A stretch of 64,000 nt of DNA from Chitinophagaceae bacterium. GTDB lineage: Bacteria > Bacteroidota > Bacteroidia > Cytophagales > Cytophagaceae. A model generated the notes under the pieces. It saw only the letters and a program-made list of their open reading frames with translations, was not told the DNA's origin and made no database searches. The DNA is taken from assembly GCA_028288405.1 (NCBI GenBank), contig JAQBNS010000037.1, forward strand, positions 36,746-100,745. Direction: 5' to 3'. Position numbers and translations under genes: made by a program. Positions 52,978-61,872 of this stretch are shown in pieces (position 1 is the stretch's first letter; each line of letters begins with the position of its first letter).

Positions 52978-54317
52978 AATAACTCTTTCCCCTCTAAAAA
53001 ATCCCGATACCAATACCCCGAATCTTTAATCACACGTTCTTGTGTATCAAAGTCCGTATAGATCAAGCCAAATCTCGGTCTGTAGCCTTCGGCCCATTCA
53101 AAATTATCCTGCAGGGTCCAAACAAAATATCCTTCTACTGGAATACCTTCTTGCTTGGCTTTATAAACTTGCGCTATGTAATCGTTTAAATACTTAACAC
53201 GCCTTTTATCTTCCACTCTCCCGTTCATCAAAGTATCTTCAAAGGCTGCACCGTTTTCGGTAACATAGATTTTTTTAACCTTTTCATAAGCGCCATACTT
53301 TTTTAACATCTCGTAGATAGATGCCGGATACACTTCCCAGTTCATCAGCGTAGTCTCGACATTGCGCTTGTGAGCGCCCACCAATGTAGCAAATAAGATA
53401 GGCACCATCCAGGAGCGTTTAGCGATTTCTCTGGTATAATTCTGTACACCTATGAAATCAAAATCAAAAGCCATCCTCTCTTCATCTCCGGCCTTCATAT
53501 ACTTCTCCACTCTGGACAAAAGACTGATGTCTTTCACCGGATAGCCCATGCCCAAAGAGGGTTCAATGTACAAGCGATTGAGTAAAGCATCAATCTTTAC
53601 CGCTGCCCGTTGATGAGCAGGACTATCGTTGATGGGTTCTACAAGCGAACAGGAAAACGTAGTACCCACCTCTGCCTGCGGCAATAAAAACTTCAATCGC
53701 CTACCTCCTTCCGCCTGGCACAATGTAGCGTGGTGCATAGCTGGAATAAAGCTACTCAAGCCTCTTCTACCCGGTGCATGAATGCCCAGGTAATAACCGG
53801 CACCGGTAAAGACCATCGGTTCATTCATGACCATCCAATGCTTGACGCGGTCGCCGAAATACTTCGCGCAGACTTCCACGTATTCGCCAAACCAACTTAC
53901 AATATCTCTGTTTGTCCAACCGCCTTTTTCCTCTAAAAAATGAGGGATGTCCCAATGGTAAATGGTTACCCAAGGCTCCAGTCCACGGGCCAGACAGCCA
54001 TCTATGATGCGGTTATAAAAGGCAATGCCTTTCTCATTGACCGAATGATCTTGGTTGATGATGCGTGTCCAGGAAAGTGAAAAACGAAAATTAGGAATGG
54101 ACAAAGACTTTACCGTATCCAAATCTTGCGGATAGAGGTTATAAAAATCACAAGCCATCCTTGCGTGATGGCCTTTATGAATCTTTCCCTTACGATGAGT
54201 GAACTCATCCCAGATGGAAGGTATTTTATCGTCTAAACTATGAGCGCCTTCTATTTGAAAAGCCGCGGTAGATACTCCCCACTTGAAGTCTTCTCCAAAA
54301 TCACTTCTACTGATCAC
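52971..54317 (-). CDS. GH1 beta-glucosidase
   Basis: 448 residues, retaining beta-glycosidase of family GH1. Catalytic acid/base Glu166 is in 'WMVMNEPMVF' and the nucleophile near residue 355 is in 'YVTENGAAF'. Further family marks: 'FKWGVSTAAFQIEGA' at the N-terminus, 'SLSWTRI', 'LEPWVTIYHWDIP', and 'VEGYFVWTLQDNFEWAEGY' at the aglycone/glucose site. No signal peptide, so it acts in the cytoplasm on imported beta-linked disaccharides. The glycosyltransferase gene lies 19 bp upstream. Confidence 0.94.
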   Translation of the reverse strand: MISRSDFGEDFKWGVSTAAFQIEGAHSLDDKIPSIWDEFTHRKGKIHKGHHARMACDFYNLYPQDLDTVKSLSIPNFRFSLSWTRIINQDHSVNEKGIAFYNRIIDGCLARGLEPWVTIYHWDIPHFLEEKGGWTNRDIVSWFGEYVEVCAKYFGDRVKHWMVMNEPMVFTGAGYYLGIHAPGRRGLSSFIPAMHHATLCQAEGGRRLKFLLPQAEVGTTFSCSLVEPINDSPAHQRAAVKIDALLNRLYIEPSLGMGYPVKDISLLSRVEKYMKAGDEERMAFDFDFIGVQNYTREIAKRSWMVPILFATLVGAHKRNVETTLMNWEVYPASIYEMLKKYGAYEKVKKIYVTENGAAFEDTLMNGRVEDKRRVKYLNDYIAQVYKAKQEGIPVEGYFVWTLQDNFEWAEGYRPRFGLIYTDFDTQERVIKDSGYWYRDFLEGKELLK

Positions 54318-54336
54318 TCTTCCGCTCTCCTGTTAC

Positions 54337-55341
54337 TTATGATGCCAATAATTGTTTTTTATGATTAGCCAATAGCTGATCTAATATATCACTTGTTACA
54401 TCCGGATAATTTACTTCCGGTATCGTTCCGTTGAGCAGCCAATCCTGAATTTTGGGAACGTGTTTCTTTTTCATTTTCTTAATCACCGGAACGCCCATAA
54501 TTTCTAAGGCCGCAGCGTTGCATTGCTGTTCGTATTGTCCTTTCATCGGTATTACCATGACCTTTTTTTTCAGGAACAAGGCTTCTGCCGGTGTTTCGAA
54601 ACCTGCTCCGCAAAGTACACCGATACCGGTTGTCATGCTGGCAAGAAACTGCTCGTTGTTGACCGGATAAATGTATACGTTACCTTTATGCTCTGCTTTT
54701 TTGCAATGTTTTGAAAATACATTCCATTGCACTCCCTTTATTTCACCCAATACCTTATAGAACTTTTCATTTTCATAAGCCGGCAGGTATACCGTAATGT
54801 GATCGTGATTACTTGGTACAATTTCTCTTACCTGTTGACGAATGACAGGTGTATGAATTCTATTGTTGTAGGCTTCAAAATGAAAACCGCAGTAACCGTT
54901 GGTCGGTGCGTAGTTTCTTAAAATCGTTTCTCCGATCAAATCACGTTCATCCGGCTTAGGTGAATCTTCTGACATCACCGCGCTTTGATGACTCAAGCTG
55001 ATGCAAGGCACTTTCTTGAATTTAGCTGCCCAGGCACTTACCGGTTCAAAATCATTCAAGACCAAATCGTATTTTTCTATCGGTAATGTCTTGATCTCAC
55101 GAATCAACTGCATAGACTTCGCTTTGCGGTAGGTATTGAACAAGTCTACACCGCCTTGTTTACCAAAAATAAAACTGAGTCCTCTTAATTTATAATCAAT
55201 GTCAAAGGGAGCTTCCACATCGACCTGTATACCACTGATCAAAACATCTACATCGGCCTTTTGCTTGAGCAAAGGAACGATATCTCTTGCACGGCTCAAA
55301 TGACCGTTGCCTGTTCCCTGTATAGCGTATAATATTTTCAT
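54337..55341 (-). CDS. GT-B-fold glycosyltransferase (MurG/MGDG-synthase-like)
   Basis: 334 residues. The N-terminus 'ILYAIQGTGNGHLSRARDIV' is the glycine-rich acceptor loop of GT-B enzymes. The C-terminal 'GAGFETPAEALFLKKKVMVI' with 'EQQCNAAALE' is the donor-binding region of the predicted-glycosyltransferase group. Its start codon overlaps the stop of the LpxH-like gene (ATGA), so the two proteins are made together. The substrate is likely an envelope lipid, by analogy with the partner gene. Confidence 0.8.
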   Translation of the reverse strand: MKILYAIQGTGNGHLSRARDIVPLLKQKADVDVLISGIQVDVEAPFDIDYKLRGLSFIFGKQGGVDLFNTYRKAKSMQLIREIKTLPIEKYDLVLNDFEPVSAWAAKFKKVPCISLSHQSAVMSEDSPKPDERDLIGETILRNYAPTNGYCGFHFEAYNNRIHTPVIRQQVREIVPSNHDHITVYLPAYENEKFYKVLGEIKGVQWNVFSKHCKKAEHKGNVYIYPVNNEQFLASMTTGIGVLCGAGFETPAEALFLKKKVMVIPMKGQYEQQCNAAALEIMGVPVIKKMKKKHVPKIQDWLLNGTIPEVNYPDVTSDILDQLLANHKKQLLAS

Positions 55342-56216
55342 GCGCGTTTCATAGGTTTGGAGTAAGAGGCACTTGCTTGTTGCACCATGCTGAATTCAAC
55401 CAATAACGATTCGAACAACTCCTTATAATTAGAAGTAGAAGCATCGTCTTCTATTTTCGTTTTAGCAGCCACTTTGTCCTGGTGGTAATGGTAGATTCTC
55501 CAGTTCTTATTGTTGTACTCTAAAGCCGTTAAGTTCTCTATCCAATCGCCGGAATTGAGGTAAGTAGTTTCTCCATCATCTGTTACGATCCTGCGCATAG
55601 CCGGCTGATGAATGTGTCCGCAAACCACGTATTTGTATCCTTTTTCAATGGCAATGTCAGAGGCCGTTTTTTCAAAGTCGTTGATGAATTTCACGGCTGT
55701 TTTCACTTTGTCTTTTACTCGTTTGGAAAGGGAAATTTTCCCTTTACCCATTTTTACAGAGAAAAAATTAACGAATGAATTGATCAGTATCAAAGCATCG
55801 TAACCTACTGCCCCCATCTTGGCTAACCACTTGGAATAACGCATGGTCACATCGAAAACATCACCATGAAAAAACCAGGCTTTACCTCCGCTTAGAGGAA
55901 TAATAATTTTATTGACAATGGAAAATGTTCCTATTTTGAAACCAACAAACTTGCGCAAGACTTCGTCATGGTTTCCCGGTATATAATATACCTTCACTCC
56001 TTTCCCAATCAATCCTGTGATGTGCTTAACCACCTGCATGTGTGATTTGGGCCAATAACGTTTGCTGAATTGCCAGGCGTCGATGATGTCTCCATTCAAG
56101 ACAATCGTTTGAGGCTTGATGCTTTTAAGATATTTTAAGAGTTCTGTTGCGTGACAACCGTACGTTCCCAAATGAACATCGGATATGACGACTAATTCAA
56201 CGGGGCGTTTTTTCAT
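55338..56216 (-). CDS. UDP-2,3-diacylglucosamine diphosphatase-like metallophosphoesterase (LpxH-like)
   Basis: 292 residues from ATG at 56216; an ATG at 56279 would add 21 residues before the first strand. Metal-binding motifs: 'VVISDVHLGTYG' (DxH), 'IVLNGDIIDAW' (GDxxD), 'YYIPGNHDE' (GNHD), 'FFHGDVFDV', 'VVCGHIHQP' (GHxH). This combination matches LpxH-like and YbbF-type phosphoesterases. True LpxH is usually about 240 residues; the extra C-terminal about 60 residues are charged and Ser-rich. The coupling with a glycosyltransferase suggests a step in a glycolipid pathway. Confidence 0.78.
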   Translation of the reverse strand: MKKRPVELVVISDVHLGTYGCHATELLKYLKSIKPQTIVLNGDIIDAWQFSKRYWPKSHMQVVKHITGLIGKGVKVYYIPGNHDEVLRKFVGFKIGTFSIVNKIIIPLSGGKAWFFHGDVFDVTMRYSKWLAKMGAVGYDALILINSFVNFFSVKMGKGKISLSKRVKDKVKTAVKFINDFEKTASDIAIEKGYKYVVCGHIHQPAMRRIVTDDGETTYLNSGDWIENLTALEYNNKNWRIYHYHQDKVAAKTKIEDDASTSNYKELFESLLVEFSMVQQASASYSKPMKRA

Positions 56217-56468
56217 TGAAACAGGTTGAAAATAACTGCCCTTAAAGTGTGTCGCAAAGAAAAGTTGTGATTGCGGCAATAGGAACGAAGAATAAAAAAT
56301 CGAAGGATGTATTCTTCTGTTTTGCTGACGAAAGTATTTAATAGTACCATATTGTATAGTTTTAGCCTTTCTTAGTACTAAACTACACTTCTGGTATTAT
56401 GGGAAAATGACGGATTGGTTATGAGTCGATGAAAAAAATGGATGCAATGTTACGGAATTAATAAGCGA

Positions 56469-56498
56469 CTCGAAGAGTAAAGTATATTGCTCTTCGAG
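56469..56498 (-). terminator. Hairpin downstream of the secreted unknown
   Basis: Stem CTCGAAGAG (56469-56477) with CTCTTCGAG (56490-56498), 12-nt loop. It follows the minus-strand gene ending at 56511; the T-tract on that strand is weak. The remaining gap up to 56216 has no gene. Confidence 0.5.
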
Positions 56499-56510
56499 CC
56501 ACTCAATCTA

Positions 56511-58130
56511 TTACTTCATCTTAATAGTAATCATCGCATTTTCTCTATCCTCCTTCGCAACTCCCTCTATCATGAATATTTCTGGCGTAATAATCATCAG
56601 GTTTTTTGTCTTGAATTGAAGACCATGCATGTCTTTAATGTTCCTAAAATCTACGATATTATGCTTTTCAATTTCCCCATTGCTCTCGTTCAGTATATAG
56701 GCTGTGAGCACTCCGCCAAAGCCATCGATATGGGGAGCCGTAGCATGCTCCACTTTTAATAAATTCGCATTCCTGATGCTGTCTACAAACAACAAGGTAA
56801 TAAATCCTTTATCCCTTGTTGTTTTTATACTCATGCTTCCTTTAAACATATAACCCACTTGCGATTTTGGAAGTTTTTTCATCCAGATCAATTGTCCCTT
56901 ACTATCCAGTTTTGTAGCAATAAGATCGCCATACATATGCTTCACTCTTCCGCTAGACATCTGATAATTGTATTGTTCTCCCAGGATAATGGTACTGCCG
57001 TCTTCCAGCGAATAAATTTCCACTACCTTTAAATCATTGATTCCGGCATTGCCAACAGCCTCGCGCTCGTTATTCTTTTCCTTTCTTCTTTCGTTTTCAT
57101 ATTGGTTAATCAATTCAATGGAGAAGGCATATTGATCAGAATCCAGAATCTTCCCCTCCTGCGTCATTTTAATTTGAATAAGACCGTCATTATTAAAACT
57201 TTTAGTTTTACTGAATCCTATTGAACCAATTTTATTCATAGCAATCAGTATATCGATTCCATTGGCATAGTAGCCTGTACACAAAAGGTTACCGTCAGCC
57301 ATCTCTTGTATTTCAAAACTTTCAATTTCAAATGGCTTCATGTCCAATTTATGCGTAGTTACTGATAAGTCCGGATGAAAAACCATCAATTGAAATTCTT
57401 GAACACTTCTTACATAGGCCAGCAAATTGACATTTCCATTCTTCGTCACTGCAAACGCAAGATAATTCATGTCATCCTCGTTGTAAGGCATTTGTACTTC
57501 CCCTCCCCATTGTCTTTCTAAAGTAGCTGCATCAAATACTTCAAAGCCGAACCTTTCAAAATTCTTTGAATTATTGGTAGACATTTTAACTAATCGATAA
57601 CGAGCCATGATCTTTGATCGATCAGACGATTCTGTAATATCATAACGTAATGGAACTGCTCCTGAGATAGCTTCTATACTAACATAGTCAATAATTGACA
57701 TGTCACTTTCAGTACCTGGACATAGGGCCTTGACAGGAAGCATCACTCCTTCTTTCGTGATAGTACGGCAATACAATCTCTTCTTCTTAGTTACTTTATC
57801 TTTCCATGAATAGATGTAGTATATGTTTCCATGGCTTTCCATTACTCTTTCAATATCGTGGCTGCCGATATCATTGTACATTTTCTCACTGACTTTTGCC
57901 ATTGTAGCATTGTCAAATTTCTGAACATAGATTTGATCGCCTACTCTTTTGAGTACAATAGAAAACTGTGGTTCTAAAGAAAAGTAATACTTAAACTTGG
58001 ATTCTATCATCGGATAAACAGGACCGGTAGAAACCTGGAATTTATCAGACAGTTTCACAGCAGCATCCTGAGCATAGGTTATCTGTTGGAATAGGTATAG
58101 GCATAGAACCAAAAAGAATTTCTTGTTCAT
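56511..58130 (-). CDS. Secreted protein of unknown function
   Basis: 539 residues with a signal peptide ending at about 'QITYAQD'. The protein has many beta-strand-like segments, including repeated aromatic/polar patterns such as 'GNIYYIYSWKD', 'NVNLLAYVRSVQEF', 'LLCTGYYANGIDI' and 'GFITLLFVDS', which could be a beta-propeller. No sorting domain, lipobox or enzymatic motif is seen. It stands alone upstream of a hairpin and downstream of hisD on the same strand. Confidence 0.6.
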   Translation of the reverse strand: MNKKFFLVLCLYLFQQITYAQDAAVKLSDKFQVSTGPVYPMIESKFKYYFSLEPQFSIVLKRVGDQIYVQKFDNATMAKVSEKMYNDIGSHDIERVMESHGNIYYIYSWKDKVTKKKRLYCRTITKEGVMLPVKALCPGTESDMSIIDYVSIEAISGAVPLRYDITESSDRSKIMARYRLVKMSTNNSKNFERFGFEVFDAATLERQWGGEVQMPYNEDDMNYLAFAVTKNGNVNLLAYVRSVQEFQLMVFHPDLSVTTHKLDMKPFEIESFEIQEMADGNLLCTGYYANGIDILIAMNKIGSIGFSKTKSFNNDGLIQIKMTQEGKILDSDQYAFSIELINQYENERRKEKNNEREAVGNAGINDLKVVEIYSLEDGSTIILGEQYNYQMSSGRVKHMYGDLIATKLDSKGQLIWMKKLPKSQVGYMFKGSMSIKTTRDKGFITLLFVDSIRNANLLKVEHATAPHIDGFGGVLTAYILNESNGEIEKHNIVDFRNIKDMHGLQFKTKNLMIITPEIFMIEGVAKEDRENAMITIKMK

Positions 58131-58166
58131 AAATAGAGCGGTTAATTAAAAATAAAATAAGATTAT

Positions 58167-59450
58167 CTATTGCGCTTTCTTCAAACGCAGCGTCACGGCA
58201 TTCTTATGCGCATGCAGTTGCTCGTTCTCCGCCATGATTTCCACGACAGGACCTACGTTTTTCAATCCTTCTTTAGAGATGTGCTGGAAGGTTATTTTTT
58301 TAATGAAAGAATCCAATGACACACCGGAATAAGCGCGGGCATAGCCATTAGTCGGCAAGGTATGATTGGTACCGGAAGCATAATCGCCGGCAGACTCGGG
58401 TGTCCAGGCACCTAAAAATACAGAACCTGCATTGACCACTTTCTCACCCCATGCCTCTGCATCATCAAGGTGCAAAATTAAATGTTCAGGCGCATAAGCA
58501 TTGCTCATCGCAAAGGCTTCGTCCATAGTATTCACCCATATCAATTTACTGTTCTCAATGGCTTTTAATGCGATCGCAGCACGAGGCAAAGCTTTCAATT
58601 GTTGCTCGATGGCTTGTTCTACTTTCGCAAGCAATGCTTCTACAGGCGTGATAAAAATCACCTGACTGTCTCCGCCGTGTTCGGCTTGTGACAATAAATC
58701 GGCAGCGATTAATTCCGGATCCGCGTTCGCATCGGCAATCACCGCTACTTCGGAAGGACCCGCAGGCATATCAATGGCAACACCATGCTGAGTCACGAGC
58801 TGTTTAGCCGCCGTCACATATTGATTGCCAGGACCGAATATTTTATACACAGCAGGAACACTTTCTGTACCGAATGTCATGGCAGCAATCGCTTGCGCAC
58901 CACCTGCTTTGATGACTTTTTTAATGCCCAGTAAAGAAGCCGTAAAAAGAATGGCAGGATGTATATTGCCTGCTTTATCCGGAGGTGTACAAAGTACAAT
59001 TTCCTTGCACCCGGCAATCGCTGCAGGCACACCCAACATCAAGATGGTAGAAAATAAAGGAGCAGAACCTCCGGGAATATACAAACCCACTTTATCAATG
59101 GCCACACTCTTTCTCCAGCAGGTAACGCCGGGCATAGTTTCGATTTTAGTAATTTGTTCTTTTTGTTTCGAGTGAAACAGCTCTATGTTTTTTTTCGCCT
59201 GAACAATAGCATCCTTTAAGTCTTGAGACACGGATGCAATGGCCATTTTAAATTCTTCTTCACTTACCACCAAAGACTTTAATTGCACACCATCAAACTG
59301 CGCCGCATAATCCAACAAGGCTTTGTCTTTGCGTTCTTTTACCGAAGCAATGATGGCATTGACTTTACCATACAACTCCTGCGCATCGAATACAGGACGT
59401 TGTAGGAGCTTATTCCAATCGGATTCTTTTGGTAAATGAATTTTATTCAT
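58167..59450 (-). CDS. hisD: Histidinol dehydrogenase
   Basis: 427 residues; performs the last two oxidations of histidine synthesis (NAD-dependent, zinc enzyme). Family marks: 'GLYIPGGSAPLFSTILML', 'KAGGAQAIAAMTFGTESV', 'FGPGNQYVTAAKQLV', 'DMPAGPSEVAVIAD', 'LLSQAEHGGDSQ', and C-terminal 'VFLGAWTPESAGDYASGTNH'. It follows hisG on the same strand, separated by a palindromic repeat of family A. The remaining his genes are not in the window. Confidence 0.95.
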   Translation of the reverse strand: MNKIHLPKESDWNKLLQRPVFDAQELYGKVNAIIASVKERKDKALLDYAAQFDGVQLKSLVVSEEEFKMAIASVSQDLKDAIVQAKKNIELFHSKQKEQITKIETMPGVTCWRKSVAIDKVGLYIPGGSAPLFSTILMLGVPAAIAGCKEIVLCTPPDKAGNIHPAILFTASLLGIKKVIKAGGAQAIAAMTFGTESVPAVYKIFGPGNQYVTAAKQLVTQHGVAIDMPAGPSEVAVIADANADPELIAADLLSQAEHGGDSQVIFITPVEALLAKVEQAIEQQLKALPRAAIALKAIENSKLIWVNTMDEAFAMSNAYAPEHLILHLDDAEAWGEKVVNAGSVFLGAWTPESAGDYASGTNHTLPTNGYARAYSGVSLDSFIKKITFQHISKEGLKNVGPVVEIMAENEQLHAHKNAVTLRLKKAQ

Positions 59451-59463
59451 TGCTATTTTGATT

Positions 59464-59524
59464 AAGCTAGGAGGAACGAGGTACGAGCTAGGATCTACGT
59501 TCCTCGTACCTCCTAGCTCCTCGC
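59464..59524. repeat. Family A palindrome, copy A3 (between hisG and hisD)
   Basis: GAGGTACGAG (59478-59487) pairs with CTCGTACCTC (59503-59512), with flanking CTAGGAGG / CCTCCTAGCTCC units. The pairing is less perfect than in A1. It fills the gap inside what should be a his operon and ends right at the hisG stop. Confidence 0.8.
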
Positions 59525-60382
59525 TTATTTTATGATTTTCTCAATCGGCAACACAAGGATTCCCTCAGCTCCTGCTTCACGCAGCTTGCCGATAATTTCC
59601 CAAAAATCGTTTTCCTTTACTACGGAATGGATAGAACTCCAGCCTGCTTCCACGAGTGGCATGACAGATGGACTCTTTACACCAGGCAATAAAGCAATGA
59701 TGGTCTGAATGGAATCATTGGGGGCATTCAGCATGATGTATTTTGTATTCTTTGCATTATTAACAGACTCAATGCGAAACAATAATTCTGCAAGGATTAG
59801 TTTTTTACCGGCTGACAAGCCAGGATAGCCAATCATTAAGGCTTCTGATTTGAATACGATTTCTACTTCCTTCAATCCGTTACTGATCAACGTACTTCCG
59901 GAACTTACAATATCACAGATCGCATCGGCTAAGCCTATGCCCGGAGCAATTTCTACTGATCCACTGATTTCATGTATATCTGCTTTTACCTTTTGCTTAT
60001 CCAGGTAGGCGGAAAGTATGTTCGGATAGGAAGTCGCAATGCTTAATCCGTTCAAACTATTGATGCTTTTGTATTCGAAAGCTTTCGGAACACCAATGGA
60101 CAAGCGGCATTTAGAGAAACCCAATCTTTTGATTTCATCTACTTTCTTATTTTTTTCTACGGAAACGTTTTCTCCGACAATACCCAAATCTGAAACACCA
60201 TCGGCTACATAACCGGGTATATCGTCGTCGCGCAGGAATAATATTTCAACAGGAAAATTGCTGGCCGTTGCTTTCAATTGAGCACCAACACTGCTGACTT
60301 CGATACCGCATTCTTTGATCAACTTCAATGAGTCTTCACTCAAACGACCCGATTTTTGTATAGCAATTCGTAATACTTCCAT
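59525..60382 (-). CDS. hisG: ATP phosphoribosyltransferase (long form)
   Basis: 285 residues from ATG at 60382. A start at 60436 would add 18 residues unlike the family. It catalyses the first step of histidine synthesis. Motifs: 'LRIAIQKSGRLSEDSL', 'FLRDDDIPGYV', 'DLGIVGENV', 'CRLSIGVPKAF', and the phosphate loop 'EISGSVEIAPGIGLADAICD' with 'IVSSGSTL'. The C-terminal ACT-like domain (about 205-285, 'LLPGVKSPSVMPL') marks the long, histidine-inhibited form. Confidence 0.94.
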   Translation of the reverse strand: MEVLRIAIQKSGRLSEDSLKLIKECGIEVSSVGAQLKATASNFPVEILFLRDDDIPGYVADGVSDLGIVGENVSVEKNKKVDEIKRLGFSKCRLSIGVPKAFEYKSINSLNGLSIATSYPNILSAYLDKQKVKADIHEISGSVEIAPGIGLADAICDIVSSGSTLISNGLKEVEIVFKSEALMIGYPGLSAGKKLILAELLFRIESVNNAKNTKYIMLNAPNDSIQTIIALLPGVKSPSVMPLVEAGWSSIHSVVKENDFWEIIGKLREAGAEGILVLPIEKIIK

Positions 60383-60527
60383 TCTTTGATAAGTTAAAGG
60401 GCAAATATCCGATAAAACTGTGGTTTTAGAAAGCAAAAAAGTGAATTAGTGAGGTGGAGGGAAGGAGTAGAATAATATAAGGATAACTGGATTGTATAGA
60501 GATTGTTAAAGAGGTTTTGAAGGATGC

Positions 60528-60580
60528 CGCTGGTGCAAGCGTCTACGCTTGTTCCTATAATCACGTAGAACATCTCGTTC
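60528..60580. repeat. Two-hairpin repeat E4
   Basis: Hairpin 2: CAAGCGT-CT-ACGCTTG (60536-60551), then GTTCCTATAATCACGTA and hairpin 1 GAACA-TCT-CGTTC (60568-60580, one G-T pair). It has the same orientation as E2. The first part of the gap (60383-60527) holds nothing I can identify. Confidence 0.85.
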
Positions 60581-60619
60581 AAGCTTAGATTTAATAAGAT
60601 CAGTTTGTTTATATATTGA

Positions 60620-60735
60620 TGGGCGTGCCCCTTTGGGTCGGGCTATCCGCTACAAGTCCTCTCGAGGATCCAGCTTTTCTCCAATAACATGGCTAGAGCC
60701 TCGCTCCGGGCTTTCCGCTCCTATCCCTCACGCAA
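60620..60735. repeat. Family F GC-rich intergenic element, copy F2
   Basis: It starts GGGCGTGCCCCTTTGGGTCG, includes CTATCCGCTACA, a CTCGAG-containing middle and GAGCCTCGCTCCGGGCTTTC, and ends TCCCTCACGC. The beginning and end align with F1; the middle is longer here. Confidence 0.75.
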
Positions 60736-60737
60736 GT

Positions 60738-60768
60738 AGAAAGAGAAAGAGTGACTCTTTCTCTTTCT
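60738..60768. terminator. Perfect 15-bp purine/pyrimidine hairpin in the hisG-yheT gap
   Basis: AGAAAGAGAAAGAGT (60738-60752) and ACTCTTTCTCTTTCT (60754-60768) are exact reverse complements with one base between. It lies between two divergent genes, so it would not end either mRNA; a transcript running through the F2 element could be its target. It may instead be part of the repeat. Confidence 0.5.
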
Positions 60769-60871
60769 TAAAGTCCCCTTTAGAAGATTTAGGGCTTAGC
60801 GGCTAAAATGAATGCAATCAGCCTGACACCCAAATAATGATTTAGAATGAAAATTTGATTTATTTTACTTT

Positions 60872-61849
60872 ATGTGTTCTCATTCTTCTTCGCATATTCC
60901 GACCTCGTTCTCTCACGGTTTCAATGCCCATTGGCAAACCATTTACCCTCACCTGCAGCGCAGCTTCAGGTCGCTGTACCGCCCGAATAAAGGCCTCTTG
61001 GCTCATCTTAAAAGCTCAGACGGAGATGTGATTCCTTACCTCCAGTGGACAGATCACAGCCGTCCCGAAAATCAAAAGGATCTTGTGATTCTTTCTCACG
61101 GATTAGAAGGTGCTGCTACTTCCGATTATAACCTCGAAGCCGCTGCAACCTTGCATCAACAAGGCTTTGATGTGTGGGCCTGGTACATGCGGGGTTGTGC
61201 ACCGGAGATGAATCCGGGACCTTTGATCTATAACAGTGGTTTTACGCTGGATATAAAATGTTTGTGTGAACAAGCTAATAAACAAGGATATAGACGTTTA
61301 TTTCTGATCGGTTTCAGCGTAGGTGGCAACATTACACTCAAGGCTTTGGGCGAAGGACTTCAGGGCGTTACGGCTGCGGTGGCGTACTCTTCTCCTTTGG
61401 TGCTGGGCGATGTCTCGGATCACCTGAGCAAAAACTTTGATGGTTTTTATATGAAACGCTTCCTGAAAAGTCTGAAAGAGAAAATCATAAAAAAAGAAGT
61501 GCAATACCCTGGCTCCATGCCTGTCAACAAGCTATCTGCCTGCCGTGATTTTTATTCTTTTGACGACCATTTCACCGCTCCTATGCATCACTTTACTTCT
61601 GCCAAAGATTATTACGACCAATCCTCTTCGATTCATTTTCTATCGTCAATAAAGACACCCGCAAAGCTGATCAGCGCGACAAACGATCCTTTCCTTACGC
61701 CTTCCTGCTTTCCGGACCCGGCGGCTCATCCTAACATGCAATTTTATTATCCCGATCATGGCGGCCATTGCGGATTTGGACATGGAAAAGAGTCCATGGC
61801 AGAAATGGCATTGGATTTCTTTCGACAAATGACTAACTTCGATCGGTAA
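60872..61849 (+). CDS. YheT-family alpha/beta hydrolase
   Basis: 325 residues. The family start 'FNAHWQTIYPHL' matches the conserved HxQT motif. 'DLVILSHGLEGAATSDY' is the oxyanion region, 'FLIGFSVGGNITLKALGE' carries the nucleophile Ser, 'ATNDPFLTP' the Asp, and 'DHGGHCGFGHG' the His. The family consists of esterases of unclear physiological substrate. It is cytoplasmic. Two plus-strand genes follow closely. Confidence 0.87.
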   Translation: MCSHSSSHIPTSFSHGFNAHWQTIYPHLQRSFRSLYRPNKGLLAHLKSSDGDVIPYLQWTDHSRPENQKDLVILSHGLEGAATSDYNLEAAATLHQQGFDVWAWYMRGCAPEMNPGPLIYNSGFTLDIKCLCEQANKQGYRRLFLIGFSVGGNITLKALGEGLQGVTAAVAYSSPLVLGDVSDHLSKNFDGFYMKRFLKSLKEKIIKKEVQYPGSMPVNKLSACRDFYSFDDHFTAPMHHFTSAKDYYDQSSSIHFLSSIKTPAKLISATNDPFLTPSCFPDPAAHPNMQFYYPDHGGHCGFGHGKESMAEMALDFFRQMTNFDR

Positions 61850-61872
61850 TTTTCAATATCCTCTATCCTGTT

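Noticed and set aside
60394..60582. 62-residue minus-strand open frame upstream of hisG
   Set aside because: Overlaps the E4 repeat, with no coding features.
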